A stretch of 24,359 bases of DNA from an uncultured Acetobacter sp. (GCF_937875265.1 NZ_CALLXM010000076.1:1-24359); one strand, 5' to 3'. Counted from the stretch's first letter, positions 15,246-23,743 are shown. Numbers and translations are program-made. Notes: generated from the sequence alone by a model not told the origin.

Positions 15246-15573
15246 GCCAGCCCGTCCGGTCTGCTTAGTCTGTGCCTGCCGTGCACCGGCCTGTATGTTT
15301 GCCTCTGTCCCGATGGTCTGCATCTGGTCTTTCGTCCTTCTCTGGTCAGCCTGTGTCCCCACATTTAAGGGGAACAGATCTGTCTTGTGCCTCATCTTAG
15401 GGCCATTCTGCTGCACAGGGCCAGCCACGCTCCAACGTCTTTCCCGCCACACCGTTGCAGGATGCTCCTCAGCCAGTCACTTTGCCCTTTGCCCGTCCTT
15501 CCCGTGACGTCCCGGCATCCGGCGTGTATGCTTGCGCTTTCCACTCGCAGGCAAACCACAGGGGAGGGCCGAT

Positions 15574-15804
15574 ATGCCCGAAAACAGCATCGGCCAGAAA
15601 ATTGCTATCGGTGTGCTCAGCCTGGTGCTGGCGCTGGGGACGCTGGCCCTGTGTGTTTTTCTGGGTGGGCAGGCTACGTATGTCCTGCTGCATTCTTCAA
15701 CATGGAGCCGGTTCGCCCCCTATAGCTGGCTGGTGGTTGTGCCAGTGGGTGTGGTGCTTTATTTCAGGCTGCGTTCGCGCACCCGGCAGACGGATGACAT
15801 TTAG
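15574..15804 (+). CDS. Small two-helix membrane protein, unknown
   Basis: The 76-residue protein has two hydrophobic helices: about 8-33 (IAIGVLSLVLALGTLALCVFLGG) and about 48-63 (SWLVVVPVGVVLYF). They are followed by a basic tail (RLRSRTRQ) that should face the cytoplasm. No family is recognised. ATG 15574 is supported by a strong GGGGAGG site 6 bases upstream; the frame runs open to 15532 without a second good start. It is followed after 19 bases by another small gene and is probably cotranscribed with it. Confidence 0.75.
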   Translation: MPENSIGQKIAIGVLSLVLALGTLALCVFLGGQATYVLLHSSTWSRFAPYSWLVVVPVGVVLYFRLRSRTRQTDDI

Positions 15805-15823
15805 CTAAACCAGAAAGACCACC

Positions 15824-16219
15824 ATGATTATTCAGGGCTATAATTTTTTCTGCGATATGCCCGATGACATGCGCTACCTGCGCAACAGCACCCCGGATGA
15901 AAACTTTATTGAAGAAAACATGGTTTTCATTCTGCCGGACAGGTTGAGGAAGTTCAGAAAAAACCTATGGCACGTACGCAAAAATTCTGCGGCTACTCAT
16001 ATTTATATTCCCCTGTTCCGCGTGAAAACCATTCTGGAACAGGACCCAACCCCGCCGGGGTATGAAGGCCCGTTTGATGTTTTCCCGTTCTATGCCCACA
16101 CATCCAAACGCCGCAGCCGCGCGCTGGATTATTACCTGCTGTTTGTTTTCAGGCATAAGGAGACATACGTGCAGTGCAAATCTCTTCTCAAACCGAACAC
16201 TGCACGTCAGGCGTCATAA
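15824..16219 (+). CDS. Hypothetical protein, 131 residues
   Basis: The protein is not recognised. It is soluble, aromatic-rich and basic, with no signal peptide. The segments LPDRLRKFRKNLWHVRKN and THIYIPLFRVKTILEQDP, then PFDVFPFYAHTSKRRSRALD and a hydrophobic YYLLFVF, suggest a compact alpha/beta fold. The start at 15824 lies 19 bases after the upstream small membrane protein gene, with AGAAAG as a modest ribosome site. The two probably form an operon that ends before the hairpin at 16223-16248. The amino-acid pattern looks coding. Confidence 0.72.
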   Translation: MIIQGYNFFCDMPDDMRYLRNSTPDENFIEENMVFILPDRLRKFRKNLWHVRKNSAATHIYIPLFRVKTILEQDPTPPGYEGPFDVFPFYAHTSKRRSRALDYYLLFVFRHKETYVQCKSLLKPNTARQAS

Positions 16220-16248
16220 AAAAACGCGGGGCTGAAAAACCCCGCGTT
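16218..16248 (-). terminator. Intrinsic terminator of TonB-dependent receptor 2
   Basis: AACGCGGGG (16223-16231) and CCCCGCGTT (16240-16248) pair perfectly over 9 bp. Read on the minus strand the stem is followed by a T-run (bases 16224-16218), 24 bases past the receptor stop. It also separates the convergent small-gene operon. Confidence 0.85.
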
Positions 16249-16271
16249 CCTGACATTGTTAAATCAACCGG

Positions 16272-18932
16272 TTAGAAGTTCGCATCAATGCGTCCGTAGT
16301 AGTAGCCCCCGGTGATCGGGATTTGCAGGGAATACTGGTCATAAATCTGTGCCCCGCGAGAGTTGTTAATCTGCGGCACACGGCGCGGCCGCACGTTCAG
16401 CAGATTGTTGACCCCAACCGCCATATGCCAGCTTCGGTTGAAGCGGTAGCCAATTTCAATATCTGTTAGCCAGCGCGGTGAGTTTTTAAACTGCGCAAAG
16501 CAGGTGTTGGAGTAGGCCAGCTTGCCTCCACCGGCGCAGGGCAGCGTTTTGTCCGTCCAGTCATAATAGGTCAGCATGTCAGTCGTCTGGCCATATCGGG
16601 TCTGGCGGACGTTAAAGTCCCAGTTCCGGTAAGAATAAAAGGCGTTCAGGATAATTTTGCTACGCGGATAGGCGGTGGTGATGTAGCCAATGTTCTGCGC
16701 ATTCAGCAACTGGTTGCCCTTGTTGTCGGTGCCGTTATGGTGCAGGCGTGTGCGGTTCAGGTCCAGCGCCATGCTCAGCGCAAGGCTTCCGGCGTTTTCA
16801 AAGTGGAACGTATAGTCAGCTTTAATGTCCAGACCCTGTGTGCGGGTGCTGGCGCCATTCGTCATGTAATAGGCGGAAACGTTATCCGGCGTAATGCTGT
16901 TCAGCGGCAGGGAATATCCCATCGCCTCAATAGCGTTAATGGCCGCATCCCCTTTGACTGTGCCACCGCCCACAATACGGTCCCGCAGGTTGATCTGATA
17001 CACGTCGGCTTCAACATGGAAGCCATGCACAGGTTCAATCACAATCCCGCCGCTCTCGCTTACAGAGCGCTCAGGCTTCAGCTTGCTTGCACCCAGAAGC
17101 TGTGCGGCAGATGAGCTGACAGGCAGCAGGCCGGACGCCCCGGTCGGGTCCACGTTCATGGCGCTGTAATGCTGTTCCGCCAGCGTGGGTGCCCGGAAAC
17201 CGGTGCTGATGGTGCCACGCACGGAAATAAAGCGGTTGATATCGTAGCGAGACGATACCTTGCCATTTTCCGTATTGCCTACGTCCGTATAGTGCTCAAA
17301 CCGGCCTGCAAAATCCAGATCCCAGTGCTTCAGCGGGTGGAAATCTCCATCCACATAAGCTGCCCAGATATCACGGCTCCAGTTGCCTGCACTGTTGGGG
17401 CCAAGGCCAGCATAACCCTGCGTGCCACCCAGCTCATAGGATGGCGGGGTGCCTGCCTTGATCTGATACGTTTCCAGACGATGCTCCCCGCCAAAAGCCA
17501 GCGTCATGGGCACCACATGGCCAATGTTGAAGTTGCGACGGAAGTCCAGATTATTGGTCCATTGCGCCATACGATACGTTTCCGCCCGCGTGGTGCTGGG
17601 GGACCAGCCGCAACCATCTGTGGAATAATAGGACGAGGACGGATCGGACGAGCATGTGCTGGCCAGCATTCCGGTATTGGCAGTGTTCTTGTTGCCAATC
17701 TTGTTGCCGTCCGCGCCGTATGTCGTGCTCAGGTCCCAGTCAAAACCGAAGAAATTGTCACCTTTCAGGCCCAGTGTGGCGGCGTAATCGTTTTCTTCAG
17801 ATGTTTCCAGCGGTGAGAATCCGGACGGATACATGGTCGGCGCAATGTTAGGGGTACGATAGTTTTCATACGCTTCCCCATGCCGGTGCATGTAGGTAAT
17901 CAACCCGTAAAAGTTGATGCCGTCTGTGATCTTTTTTCCAAAATCAATCGCAAGGCTTTCACGCGTTTCTTCAGGCGTGCTCATAATCTTGTTGGAATCT
18001 GTCGGCACGTTCATCGCACCGGGCACAACACCATTATAATAACCCGTTGTAGTGGAATTGGCGGGCCAGCTCCCTGTCAGACGATGATCATGCGCGCCCA
18101 CAACCATATGGTCGGTATGGTACATCTGCCCACTGATATGCATATAGCCGTCCTGGCCCAGCTTCAGCCCACCATCGGCGTTCAGCTGATACTGCCAGCC
18201 ATCGCCATTATAGGCATTGGCCCCGGTCTGCCCGGACATATGCACCCCGTGGTCCTGCTTTTTGGTGATGATATTGACCACCCCGGCAATAGCATCAGAG
18301 CCATACATGGCTGCTGCGCCATCTTCCAAAACTTCAATATGGTCAATGGCACTTGAAGGAATGGTGTTCAGATCCGCCCCGGTGGAGCCAAACTGCGGCC
18401 CGGCATCGGCTGTAATATTGGCCGTGTTATGGCGGCGTTTTCCATCCACCAGCACCAGCACTTCGTTCGGGCCAAGCCCACGCATCTGAATGGAGGAGGT
18501 GAGGGCGGCAGAATCCGCGCCCATGGCCTGCACGTTGATGGAGGCATAGGTGCGTGTCAGCGCATCAGCCACGTTCATCATGCCGGAGCGCCGCAGTGTT
18601 GCAGCAGAAACGACTGTAACGGGCGATGTGCTTTGCCGCGCCTTGCGGTTTGTGGAATGGGTGCCGGTAGTTACGTTAATGGTTTCAGCATCTCCGGCAT
18701 AAACCGGTCCTGTTTTACGTGCGGCTTTATGAACAACCGGAGCGGCTGAAGCCGCAGTAACAGGCTTCGCCCCTGTAGCTGCATGGGCCGTATTGGAGTG
18801 AGAAGCCACATGGTGGCGTGCTGCTACGGTTTTGCCGGTTGCAGGCGCGGGTGTGGCTGCCTCTGCTGCAATACAGGGCGCAACGGTGCAGACTGTTGTG
18901 ACAAGGAGGGAGAAACGACGCTTAAGTCTCAT
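16272..18932 (-). CDS. TonB-dependent outer-membrane receptor 2
   Basis: From ATG 18932 the receptor has 886 residues. A Sec signal peptide (RLKRRFSLLVTTVCTVA, cleavage near residue 25) is followed by an Ala/His-rich linker to about 75, then a TonB-box-like segment (DAETINVTTGT). The plug (about 95-215) includes VVSAATLRRSG, QMRGLGPNEVLVLVDGKRR, LNTIPSSAIDHIEVLEDGAA and the AMYGSDAIAGVVNIITKK end. The barrel then runs to the terminal GRIDANF with final Phe. The ligand is unknown; iron chelates, oligosaccharides and other small molecules are all open. A longer frame back to 18971 would start at TTG and place 13 residues before the signal, so ATG 18932 is preferred. The ribosome site is weak. 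A Pho-box-like direct repeat lies 75 bases upstream. Confidence 0.92.
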   Translation of the reverse strand: MRLKRRFSLLVTTVCTVAPCIAAEAATPAPATGKTVAARHHVASHSNTAHAATGAKPVTAASAAPVVHKAARKTGPVYAGDAETINVTTGTHSTNRKARQSTSPVTVVSAATLRRSGMMNVADALTRTYASINVQAMGADSAALTSSIQMRGLGPNEVLVLVDGKRRHNTANITADAGPQFGSTGADLNTIPSSAIDHIEVLEDGAAAMYGSDAIAGVVNIITKKQDHGVHMSGQTGANAYNGDGWQYQLNADGGLKLGQDGYMHISGQMYHTDHMVVGAHDHRLTGSWPANSTTTGYYNGVVPGAMNVPTDSNKIMSTPEETRESLAIDFGKKITDGINFYGLITYMHRHGEAYENYRTPNIAPTMYPSGFSPLETSEENDYAATLGLKGDNFFGFDWDLSTTYGADGNKIGNKNTANTGMLASTCSSDPSSSYYSTDGCGWSPSTTRAETYRMAQWTNNLDFRRNFNIGHVVPMTLAFGGEHRLETYQIKAGTPPSYELGGTQGYAGLGPNSAGNWSRDIWAAYVDGDFHPLKHWDLDFAGRFEHYTDVGNTENGKVSSRYDINRFISVRGTISTGFRAPTLAEQHYSAMNVDPTGASGLLPVSSSAAQLLGASKLKPERSVSESGGIVIEPVHGFHVEADVYQINLRDRIVGGGTVKGDAAINAIEAMGYSLPLNSITPDNVSAYYMTNGASTRTQGLDIKADYTFHFENAGSLALSMALDLNRTRLHHNGTDNKGNQLLNAQNIGYITTAYPRSKIILNAFYSYRNWDFNVRQTRYGQTTDMLTYYDWTDKTLPCAGGGKLAYSNTCFAQFKNSPRWLTDIEIGYRFNRSWHMAVGVNNLLNVRPRRVPQINNSRGAQIYDQYSLQIPITGGYYYGRIDANF

Positions 18933-19006
18933 GGTGTTACCCGTGCTTCCAACATCACGTTGATCCGTCAATTCGGACTGTTGTTCACTCAGAGTGCCTT
19001 AATGAC

Positions 19007-19024
19007 GTTACAAAACCATTACAA
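19007..19024 (-). promoter_or_regulatory. Pho-box-like direct repeat upstream of TonB-dependent receptor 2
   Basis: On the minus strand, TTGTAAT and TTGTAAC are separated by 4 bases, giving an 11-base period. This is the geometry of PhoB boxes (CTGTNAN, 4 bases, CTGTNAN). It is in the direction of the receptor gene and 75 bases upstream of its start. No good -10 box follows at the usual distance, so this is tentative. Confidence 0.35.
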
Positions 19025-19312
19025 AAATGAACCCGAAACAAAGTGTCTCTTCTCTTGTTGCAAGAAAGCAACAGATTCAGTGGGGCCTCCTTAATACCAG
19101 AAGGATCGTATTTTTTATTTTACATCTCACCGCGCTGCCGATTTTATCCAGTACAGATTATTCTCATTTTTGATCTAAGCAGGGGAATGGAACCCTTCCA
19201 GTTTCGCTCTGTGCGCGCACATGCCCGTTCACTGCATGACGCGTGTCTGTTTGCGGGCGTTAATCTTGCCTGATGGGTTGCCCGCTTAACAACGCAAGCC
19301 GCATGCTGAAAT

Positions 19313-19340
19313 AATTATATTTTTTCTAAAAAATATAATT
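19313..19340 (-). terminator. Perfect 13-bp AT-only inverted repeat after the small gene at 19355
   Basis: AATTATATTTTTT (19313-19325) and AAAAAATATAATT (19328-19340) pair perfectly around a 2-base centre, 14 bases past the minus-strand stop at 19355. Without GC pairs it is a poor terminator; it may be a protein site or a chance feature of AT-rich DNA. Confidence 0.3.
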
Positions 19341-19354
19341 TTATTCAAATATTT

Positions 19355-19660
19355 TTATGAATTATAGGCGCGATCCATAACGCTCTGAACATCATCCTGT
19401 TCCACTTCCTGCGCCAAAGCCTCAAGCATGCCAGAACACTCGAGAACCGCCAGCGGGGCGGCTTTAAAATACAGCGTATCGAGTAGCGGCGCGACCTTGC
19501 TGGCGGTCTGACGCAGGCATGCTGAAAGGTGCTTTAACGTGGCACAATCCAGTTCTGCCTGGTGTTGTAAGAAGGCCGCACTTCCCGGCAACGGTGGCCA
19601 CGCAGAGCTATCAGGATGACGATTTTCGTGGAGAGCCACAGGGCGGGGCGGCACCATCAT
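19355..19660 (-). CDS. Hypothetical protein, 101 residues
   Basis: The product is not recognised. It is mostly helical by composition: after a Pro-rich start (VPPRPVALHENRHPDSSAW) come long segments such as AFLQHQAELDCATLKHLSAC and LLDTLYFKAAPLAVLECSGM, which read like amphipathic helices of a small soluble bundle. There is no signal or membrane segment. Codon choice resembles the neighbours. ATG 19660 is taken as start; a GTG two codons earlier is the alternative, and neither has a strong ribosome site. It is divergent from the LysE-type gene and shares a 128-base control region with it. Confidence 0.6.
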   Translation of the reverse strand: MMVPPRPVALHENRHPDSSAWPPLPGSAAFLQHQAELDCATLKHLSACLRQTASKVAPLLDTLYFKAAPLAVLECSGMLEALAQEVEQDDVQSVMDRAYNS

Positions 19661-19788
19661 CAGCACTCACTTGCATTGGTCGGGAAGGATCTCCTGTGTA
19701 AACCTGACTAGTGCGGCACGCTCTGAAAATAGTTTTCCATAACGGGAAAAGCTGGCATTCCTCTTTTATCATGAAGGAGGACGCGATT

Positions 19789-20454
19789 ATGACGTGGCAT
19801 ATCTGGTGGGTTTTCTGCGGTCTGGTCTTTTTTCTGTGCGCCATTCCCGGCCCTAATATGCTGCATGTGCTTAACCGGAGTGCGCATGTTGGTATTAAAC
19901 GCTGCCTGGTGACAATGGCTGGCTGCCTATGTGCTCTTGTAACGGCTCTTGTTCTCTCGGTGGCAGGGTTGGGTGCGGCCCTTACGGCGTCGCCCGCATT
20001 GTTTGGTGTGTTACGCGTAGGGGGTGCGGCTTACCTCATCTGGCTGGGTATCAAGGCATGGCGCAGCAGCCCTGAAGCTGACACGCCTCCGCAGGCAGAT
20101 GCCAGTGCAGTCTCTGCTCGCACACTGGTTACCGAGTTGGAAGCCCCTGTTATTCCTGCAACAGTTTTATGGCGAGATGGCTTTCTGGTGGGCATCAGTA
20201 ATCCCAAATTGTTATTATTTGCAGTGGCATTTTTTCCGCAGTTCATTAATCCCCAGGCGCCTCATATGCCGCAATTTACCATTCTGGTCGGCACGTTTGT
20301 TCTGTTGGAATTGTTTTGGTATGGGATTTACGCCACAGGTGGACAGGGTCTTTCGTTACTGCTGACGCGCCCAGTTGTGCGCAAAGCGTTTGACCGGATT
20401 ACAGGCACCATTTTTATTGGTTTTGGGGCCATCCTGCTCCGTGGGAGGATCTAA
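19789..20454 (+). CDS. LysE/RhtB-family amino-acid exporter
   Basis: The 221-residue inner-membrane protein has the family layout of about six helices. Helix 1 leads into the conserved FFLCAIPGPNMLHVL, where PGPN is the family signature (about 20-23). Then come helices at about 42-65 and 70-90 (LFGVLRVGGAAYLIWLGIKA, also typical), a charged loop (about 92-130), and GFLVGISNPKLLLFAVAFFPQFI, where the NPK motif is conserved. Two more helices end at LLRGRI. These carriers export amino acids or homoserine-lactone-like compounds by proton exchange; the substrate cannot be set from sequence. ATG 19789 has a full GGAGG 9 bases upstream; in-frame codons back to 19711 are not conserved-looking. Confidence 0.93.
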   Translation: MTWHIWWVFCGLVFFLCAIPGPNMLHVLNRSAHVGIKRCLVTMAGCLCALVTALVLSVAGLGAALTASPALFGVLRVGGAAYLIWLGIKAWRSSPEADTPPQADASAVSARTLVTELEAPVIPATVLWRDGFLVGISNPKLLLFAVAFFPQFINPQAPHMPQFTILVGTFVLLELFWYGIYATGGQGLSLLLTRPVVRKAFDRITGTIFIGFGAILLRGRI

Positions 20455-20577
20455 TCATTCCCACTGTGATTCACACAGAGTAGATCGAGCTCAGTTTTTA
20501 AAGAATATCATTGGAAGCATTTAAAAATTCATAATTTTTCAGGTTTCATGCGTCTGAGTGCATAGAACCGCAAACAA

Positions 20578-20617
20578 AAAAACCGGAAGAAGGAGCAAAC
20601 CTCCTCTTCCGGTTTTT
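20578..20617. terminator. Bidirectional intrinsic terminator between LysE-type and Hint protein 3 genes
   Basis: A long stem forms between AAAAACCGGAAGA + GGAG (20578-20595, one bulged A) and CTCC + TCTTCCGGTTTTT (20601-20617), with loop CAAAC. T-runs exist on both strands. It ends the minus-strand Hint gene 20 bases past its stop and can also serve the plus-strand exporter. Confidence 0.85.
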
Positions 20618-20636
20618 CTTTGAATGGGCTGACTGA

Positions 20637-22571
20637 TCAGCCGTTTACGCAGGCCGAACGGGCAGAATTGTCTGTAACCAGGTAAGGTCCGGCAGAAAGA
20701 ATGCTCAGTGTCAGCAGCCTCATGGCATATGGGAGAGTGGCCGGTACGGGCAGCAAGGCATAGCCATTTGTCCAGCGCACGCCATTCCGTTCCGTTTCGT
20801 GCCAGCCGGACAGGGGGGTGTTCTGCTCTTGAGGTATGATAGAGCGGGGGGCAAGGTTCCCTTCGTTCAGCACCATGTTGCCCACAAGAACGCCCAGCAT
20901 CCGTCGGTCATCCACAAATGGACCAATCACATCACACGGGCGGCTGGCGCGGGATACAAGCCGCACCTGCGTCACACCTGCAGGAAGCATGAAGGAAACT
21001 ACGCCGTTCTTGTCACGGATTTTGCGGATGAGCTTTCCACAGTCCGTTTCCATATGCAGTTCAGCGTCATGTGTAACCTGCACTTCAGGCTGCGCGCCTG
21101 AAGCAGGACGTGCAGTCCATACGCCAGACTGTTGAGCCCGTGCCGCAAGGGCCATAAACACCGGCTCCACTTCGTCCCGCGCAACAGAAAGTGGCGCGGC
21201 AGCATGATCGGTCCAGCTGCGGGGCTTGCCGCCCAGTTTCACCACGTTATCAGCCTGCGCAAAGCTGCGGCGGTTGCCGGTGTCCAGATAGCTTTCTGTC
21301 AGCATGCCATCAGCCATAATCACAGCATGGCGCGCAGTTTCCACATGGTAGTAGGTATACTGCGTCAGGCTACGATCATAAAAAATGCTGCTGCCATTAA
21401 CCAGCATCCGCACCGGCACAAAACGCCCGTTCAGAAACAGGCAATGTTCCGGCGTAATCAGCATGTCCTTGTAAGGCACACCATCCGCAATCGCTCCGGC
21501 ACGGATACGCACCGGATACCCGGCTTCATCATCCGTCAGATACGGGCGCACCGTCATGGTCTGATGTCCAGCCCAGATCACGGGCAGAGCCTCTTTCACA
21601 CCATTTGTGATGGTGTAAACCAGATCACCCACTTGCACGTCTTCAACCGGCACATCACCCGTTGCGGTGCGGATCATGGAGCCAGCAAGGAAGCATGTGA
21701 CAGTCCCGGTCTGCGCGCTGCTGTTATAAACAAACCCGGCGTCCTGATAATAGGTGCGGCCTTTATACGCACCGTCTCCATTAGACCCGGTGATGGTGCC
21801 TTGCGAGGTTGGGGCCGGGCTCAAGTCCAGCGGAGAGTAATAAACAGTCTGCCCGTTCTGGGTGATGACGTTCCCATTTGCGTCACGCTTGGGAGCGAAG
21901 GAGACACTGGTGAGAATGGCTTTCTGTGCCCAGTTACTGCTGTCAATTGGTACCAGTGCGTACGTATTGCTGGTCCCTTGCTGAATCCACCGGACGTGGG
22001 GATATTGTGTGCCATTCACCACCACACTGTCACCGGGCGTGAAGTTCTGGATGTTTGTCGCAGAAAGGGCAGAATGGGCCAGAATCAGTGTGTTGTGTGT
22101 GTTGTTGGGGGCGTCACCAAACGTGACCCCGCCTGACACGTTACCGTTCAGGGTTACGCTTGCCCCGCCGTTGATGAGCAATGCGCCGTCAAAGGATACA
22201 GAAGAGGTTGCAACAAGCGCTGTACTGGCTCCGCCTACAGCAAGTGTGGCAGAAGCCGGGACAGTCAGCCCGTTAGTATTTACGGTACCGTTGCTCAGCG
22301 TCACCGTCACGTTGCTGGAGAGAGTGAAGTTGCTCACTTTGCTCCAGTTCTGACCGCCCAGATTGATGCTGGCATTAGAAGGAAAGGCCACCGGCGCGTA
22401 TAAATTGCTGCTGCCTGGCGGCACAGCGACCTGCTTATTGTCCACCCATGTTAGCGGGTAGGCCGTGGGGTTTCCGTTCGCGTCATAATACGTCCAGTTC
22501 TTGGTATCGCTCCAGTTCGTTCCGTCACCGGCACCGGTCCAGACGTAAGTTGCGGGATATGTTGTGCTCAT
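20637..22571 (-). CDS. Hint-domain protein with beta-rich N-terminal passenger (Hint protein 3)
   Basis: From ATG 22571 the protein has 644 residues. Residues 8-27 (TYVWTGAGDGTNWSDTKNWT) resemble the start of Hint protein 2. A Ser/Thr/Asn/Gly-rich region that should form beta strands continues to about 290. The Hint_2 domain follows: Cys293 in TCFLAGSMI, VEDVQVGDLV, DDEAGYPVRI, TPEHC with His376, and TESYLDTGNRRSF. The last 200 residues (SWTDHAAAPL, VSFMLPAGVTQVRLVSRASR, GPFVDDRR, WTNGYALLPV, AGPYLVTD) are the domain shared by all three Hint proteins. No Sec signal or anchor is visible. A frame two codons longer begins with TTG and is less likely. The ribosome site is weak, and a fair sigma70 promoter lies about 95 bases upstream. 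Self-cleavage at Cys293 is expected from the fold but not shown. Confidence 0.88.
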   Translation of the reverse strand: MSTTYPATYVWTGAGDGTNWSDTKNWTYYDANGNPTAYPLTWVDNKQVAVPPGSSNLYAPVAFPSNASINLGGQNWSKVSNFTLSSNVTVTLSNGTVNTNGLTVPASATLAVGGASTALVATSSVSFDGALLINGGASVTLNGNVSGGVTFGDAPNNTHNTLILAHSALSATNIQNFTPGDSVVVNGTQYPHVRWIQQGTSNTYALVPIDSSNWAQKAILTSVSFAPKRDANGNVITQNGQTVYYSPLDLSPAPTSQGTITGSNGDGAYKGRTYYQDAGFVYNSSAQTGTVTCFLAGSMIRTATGDVPVEDVQVGDLVYTITNGVKEALPVIWAGHQTMTVRPYLTDDEAGYPVRIRAGAIADGVPYKDMLITPEHCLFLNGRFVPVRMLVNGSSIFYDRSLTQYTYYHVETARHAVIMADGMLTESYLDTGNRRSFAQADNVVKLGGKPRSWTDHAAAPLSVARDEVEPVFMALAARAQQSGVWTARPASGAQPEVQVTHDAELHMETDCGKLIRKIRDKNGVVSFMLPAGVTQVRLVSRASRPCDVIGPFVDDRRMLGVLVGNMVLNEGNLAPRSIIPQEQNTPLSGWHETERNGVRWTNGYALLPVPATLPYAMRLLTLSILSAGPYLVTDNSARSACVNG

Positions 22572-22972
22572 CGGCAAAGTCTTTTCTTGTTAAGTTTTTT
22601 GTAAAGTTTATTCTTTCGCAATCCATATCAATCGCTTTGACTTATTCAAATTAGAGTTTGTTAAGAATATGGCGCAAATATGCAGGTAACAATCTATATA
22701 CAGTGGAATATAATCGAAGTATTTCGTCTATCTATAGGATATAGTTCATAAATTTTTCGTACAGTCAGGAAAAAATACGTGTGAAATTGTCATAAAATAT
22801 CATTATTAAGTATTTTTTATTAGTATGCTAAATAATATCAAACTTATTAATGGGGGTATGGGGTATCCCAAACATGCAGATGCCCATGTCTGCCCAATGC
22901 CCAGGCAAGAACGGAGAGCACAACGCACGCTGAAGAATGGTATTGGATATAAAATATTACAGTTGGGGCTGC
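22572..22972. other. AT-rich leader of Hint protein 3 and gap to the repressor gene
   Basis: No gene is supported in these 401 bases. Bases 22572-22840 are AT-rich, like the other two Hint leaders. Bases 22845-22940 are a GC-richer patch with no convincing frame; it could be a remnant of something lost, but nothing in it is recognisable. Confidence 0.55.
22664..22692 (-). promoter_or_regulatory. Possible sigma70 promoter of Hint protein 3
   Basis: On the minus strand TTGTTA (22692-22687) and TATTCT (22669-22664) are 17 bases apart. Each matches consensus at 4 of 6 positions. The leader to ATG 22571 would be about 85 bases. Confidence 0.4.
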
Positions 22973-23704
22973 TTACAGCCTGCGCGCAAACCACACCACG
23001 CGGCCAATAATCTGCACCTGATCCGCCGGCACATCATACGGTGAAAAGCGTGGGTTTTCGGACTTGATGCGTACCATCGGTTCCGTGGTCTCATGGGCAC
23101 GCTCGGCCCATTTGCACACCACACCATCTCCATCAAACAGCACAAAAATGCCGGGTTCGATAATGGAAACCTTGCGGGTATCCACCAGCACCATGTCCCC
23201 ATTCTGGAGCATTGGCTCCATGGACTGGCCTTCTACCTCAATCACCCGCAGGTCGGACGGGGAGGCCCGCAGCGCACCGCGCACAAAGTCTTCCTCAAAA
23301 AATTTAGGCCGCCCCAGCAGGCGATCTTCCACATAACCGCAGCCCCCCATTCCGGCCCGCAGCGAGATATAGGGCACCGCCACATAGCCCGGCGGGTTCA
23401 GGTGCAGGGTTATTTCTGGCTGGTCCGGCGGCGTAATATAGGCAGCTCTCGGCTCCCGTGCCACGGCTTGTCCCCTGTTGGGGAACAGCAGATCCCGCGC
23501 TGTGCAGCCCAGAATTGAGGCCACGCGCTCCAGCTTTTCTCCGCCCGGATTGCGCGACTTTCCTTTCAGAATATCGCGCACATAGGTGTCACCCACCCCC
23601 GCACTGCGAGAGAGCGCTTTTTGCGTCAGCCCCAGCAGGGCCATGCGGCGTTCCAGTTCTACGGCAACAGATGAGCGATCCATGGGGGAAGTATCCCACG
23701 CCAT
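22973..23704 (-). CDS. XRE/S24-type (CI/LexA-like) transcriptional repressor
   Basis: The 243-residue protein has an N-terminal XRE helix-turn-helix (about 15-75: ELERRMALLGLTQKALSRSA, then VGDTYVRDILKGKSRNP) and a C-terminal S24 peptidase-like domain (about 105-240). The catalytic Ser is Ser161 in EVEGQSMEPML and the general-base Lys is Lys198 in VVCKWAER. An Ala-Gly in SLRAGMGG (117-118) could be the self-cleavage bond, as in CI and LexA. Such repressors hold prophage or stress genes off until RecA-stimulated cleavage. ATG 23704 has AGGGG directly against it; ATG 23683 is an alternative and would leave the HTH intact. A 7-bp inverted repeat upstream may be its operator. The divergent gene at 23840 is the likely target. 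Confidence 0.9.
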   Translation of the reverse strand: MAWDTSPMDRSSVAVELERRMALLGLTQKALSRSAGVGDTYVRDILKGKSRNPGGEKLERVASILGCTARDLLFPNRGQAVAREPRAAYITPPDQPEITLHLNPPGYVAVPYISLRAGMGGCGYVEDRLLGRPKFFEEDFVRGALRASPSDLRVIEVEGQSMEPMLQNGDMVLVDTRKVSIIEPGIFVLFDGDGVVCKWAERAHETTEPMVRIKSENPRFSPYDVPADQVQIIGRVVWFARRL

Positions 23705-23720
23705 CCCCTAAAGATCAAAT

Positions 23721-23743
23721 GGGATATATCACCTCAATATCCC
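23721..23743. promoter_or_regulatory. Candidate operator of the S24 repressor
   Basis: GGGATAT (23721-23727) and ATATCCC (23737-23743) form a perfect 7-bp inverted repeat with 9 bases between, 17-39 bases upstream of ATG 23704. A second dyad GTGAC-TG-GTCAC lies at 23755-23766. The position in the divergent control region fits autoregulation. Confidence 0.5.

Larger units (their letters stand above)
18933..19354. other. Intergenic region upstream of TonB-dependent receptor 2
   Basis: No gene is supported in these 422 bases. They hold the Pho-box-like repeat (19007-19024), a small inverted repeat TGTTGC/GCAACA (19056-19061, 19068-19073) and a 13-bp AT palindrome (19313-19340). A 28-codon frame from ATG 19187 with a close GGGGA has no recognisable product and was not accepted. 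Confidence 0.6.

Noticed and set aside
19187..19273. 28-codon plus-strand frame in the receptor 2 upstream region
   Set aside because: GGGGA touches the ATG too closely and the peptide matches nothing known to me.
22806..22994. 62-residue minus-strand frame in the gap after the repressor gene
   Set aside because: It overlaps the end of the repressor gene, has no recognisable content and no ribosome site.
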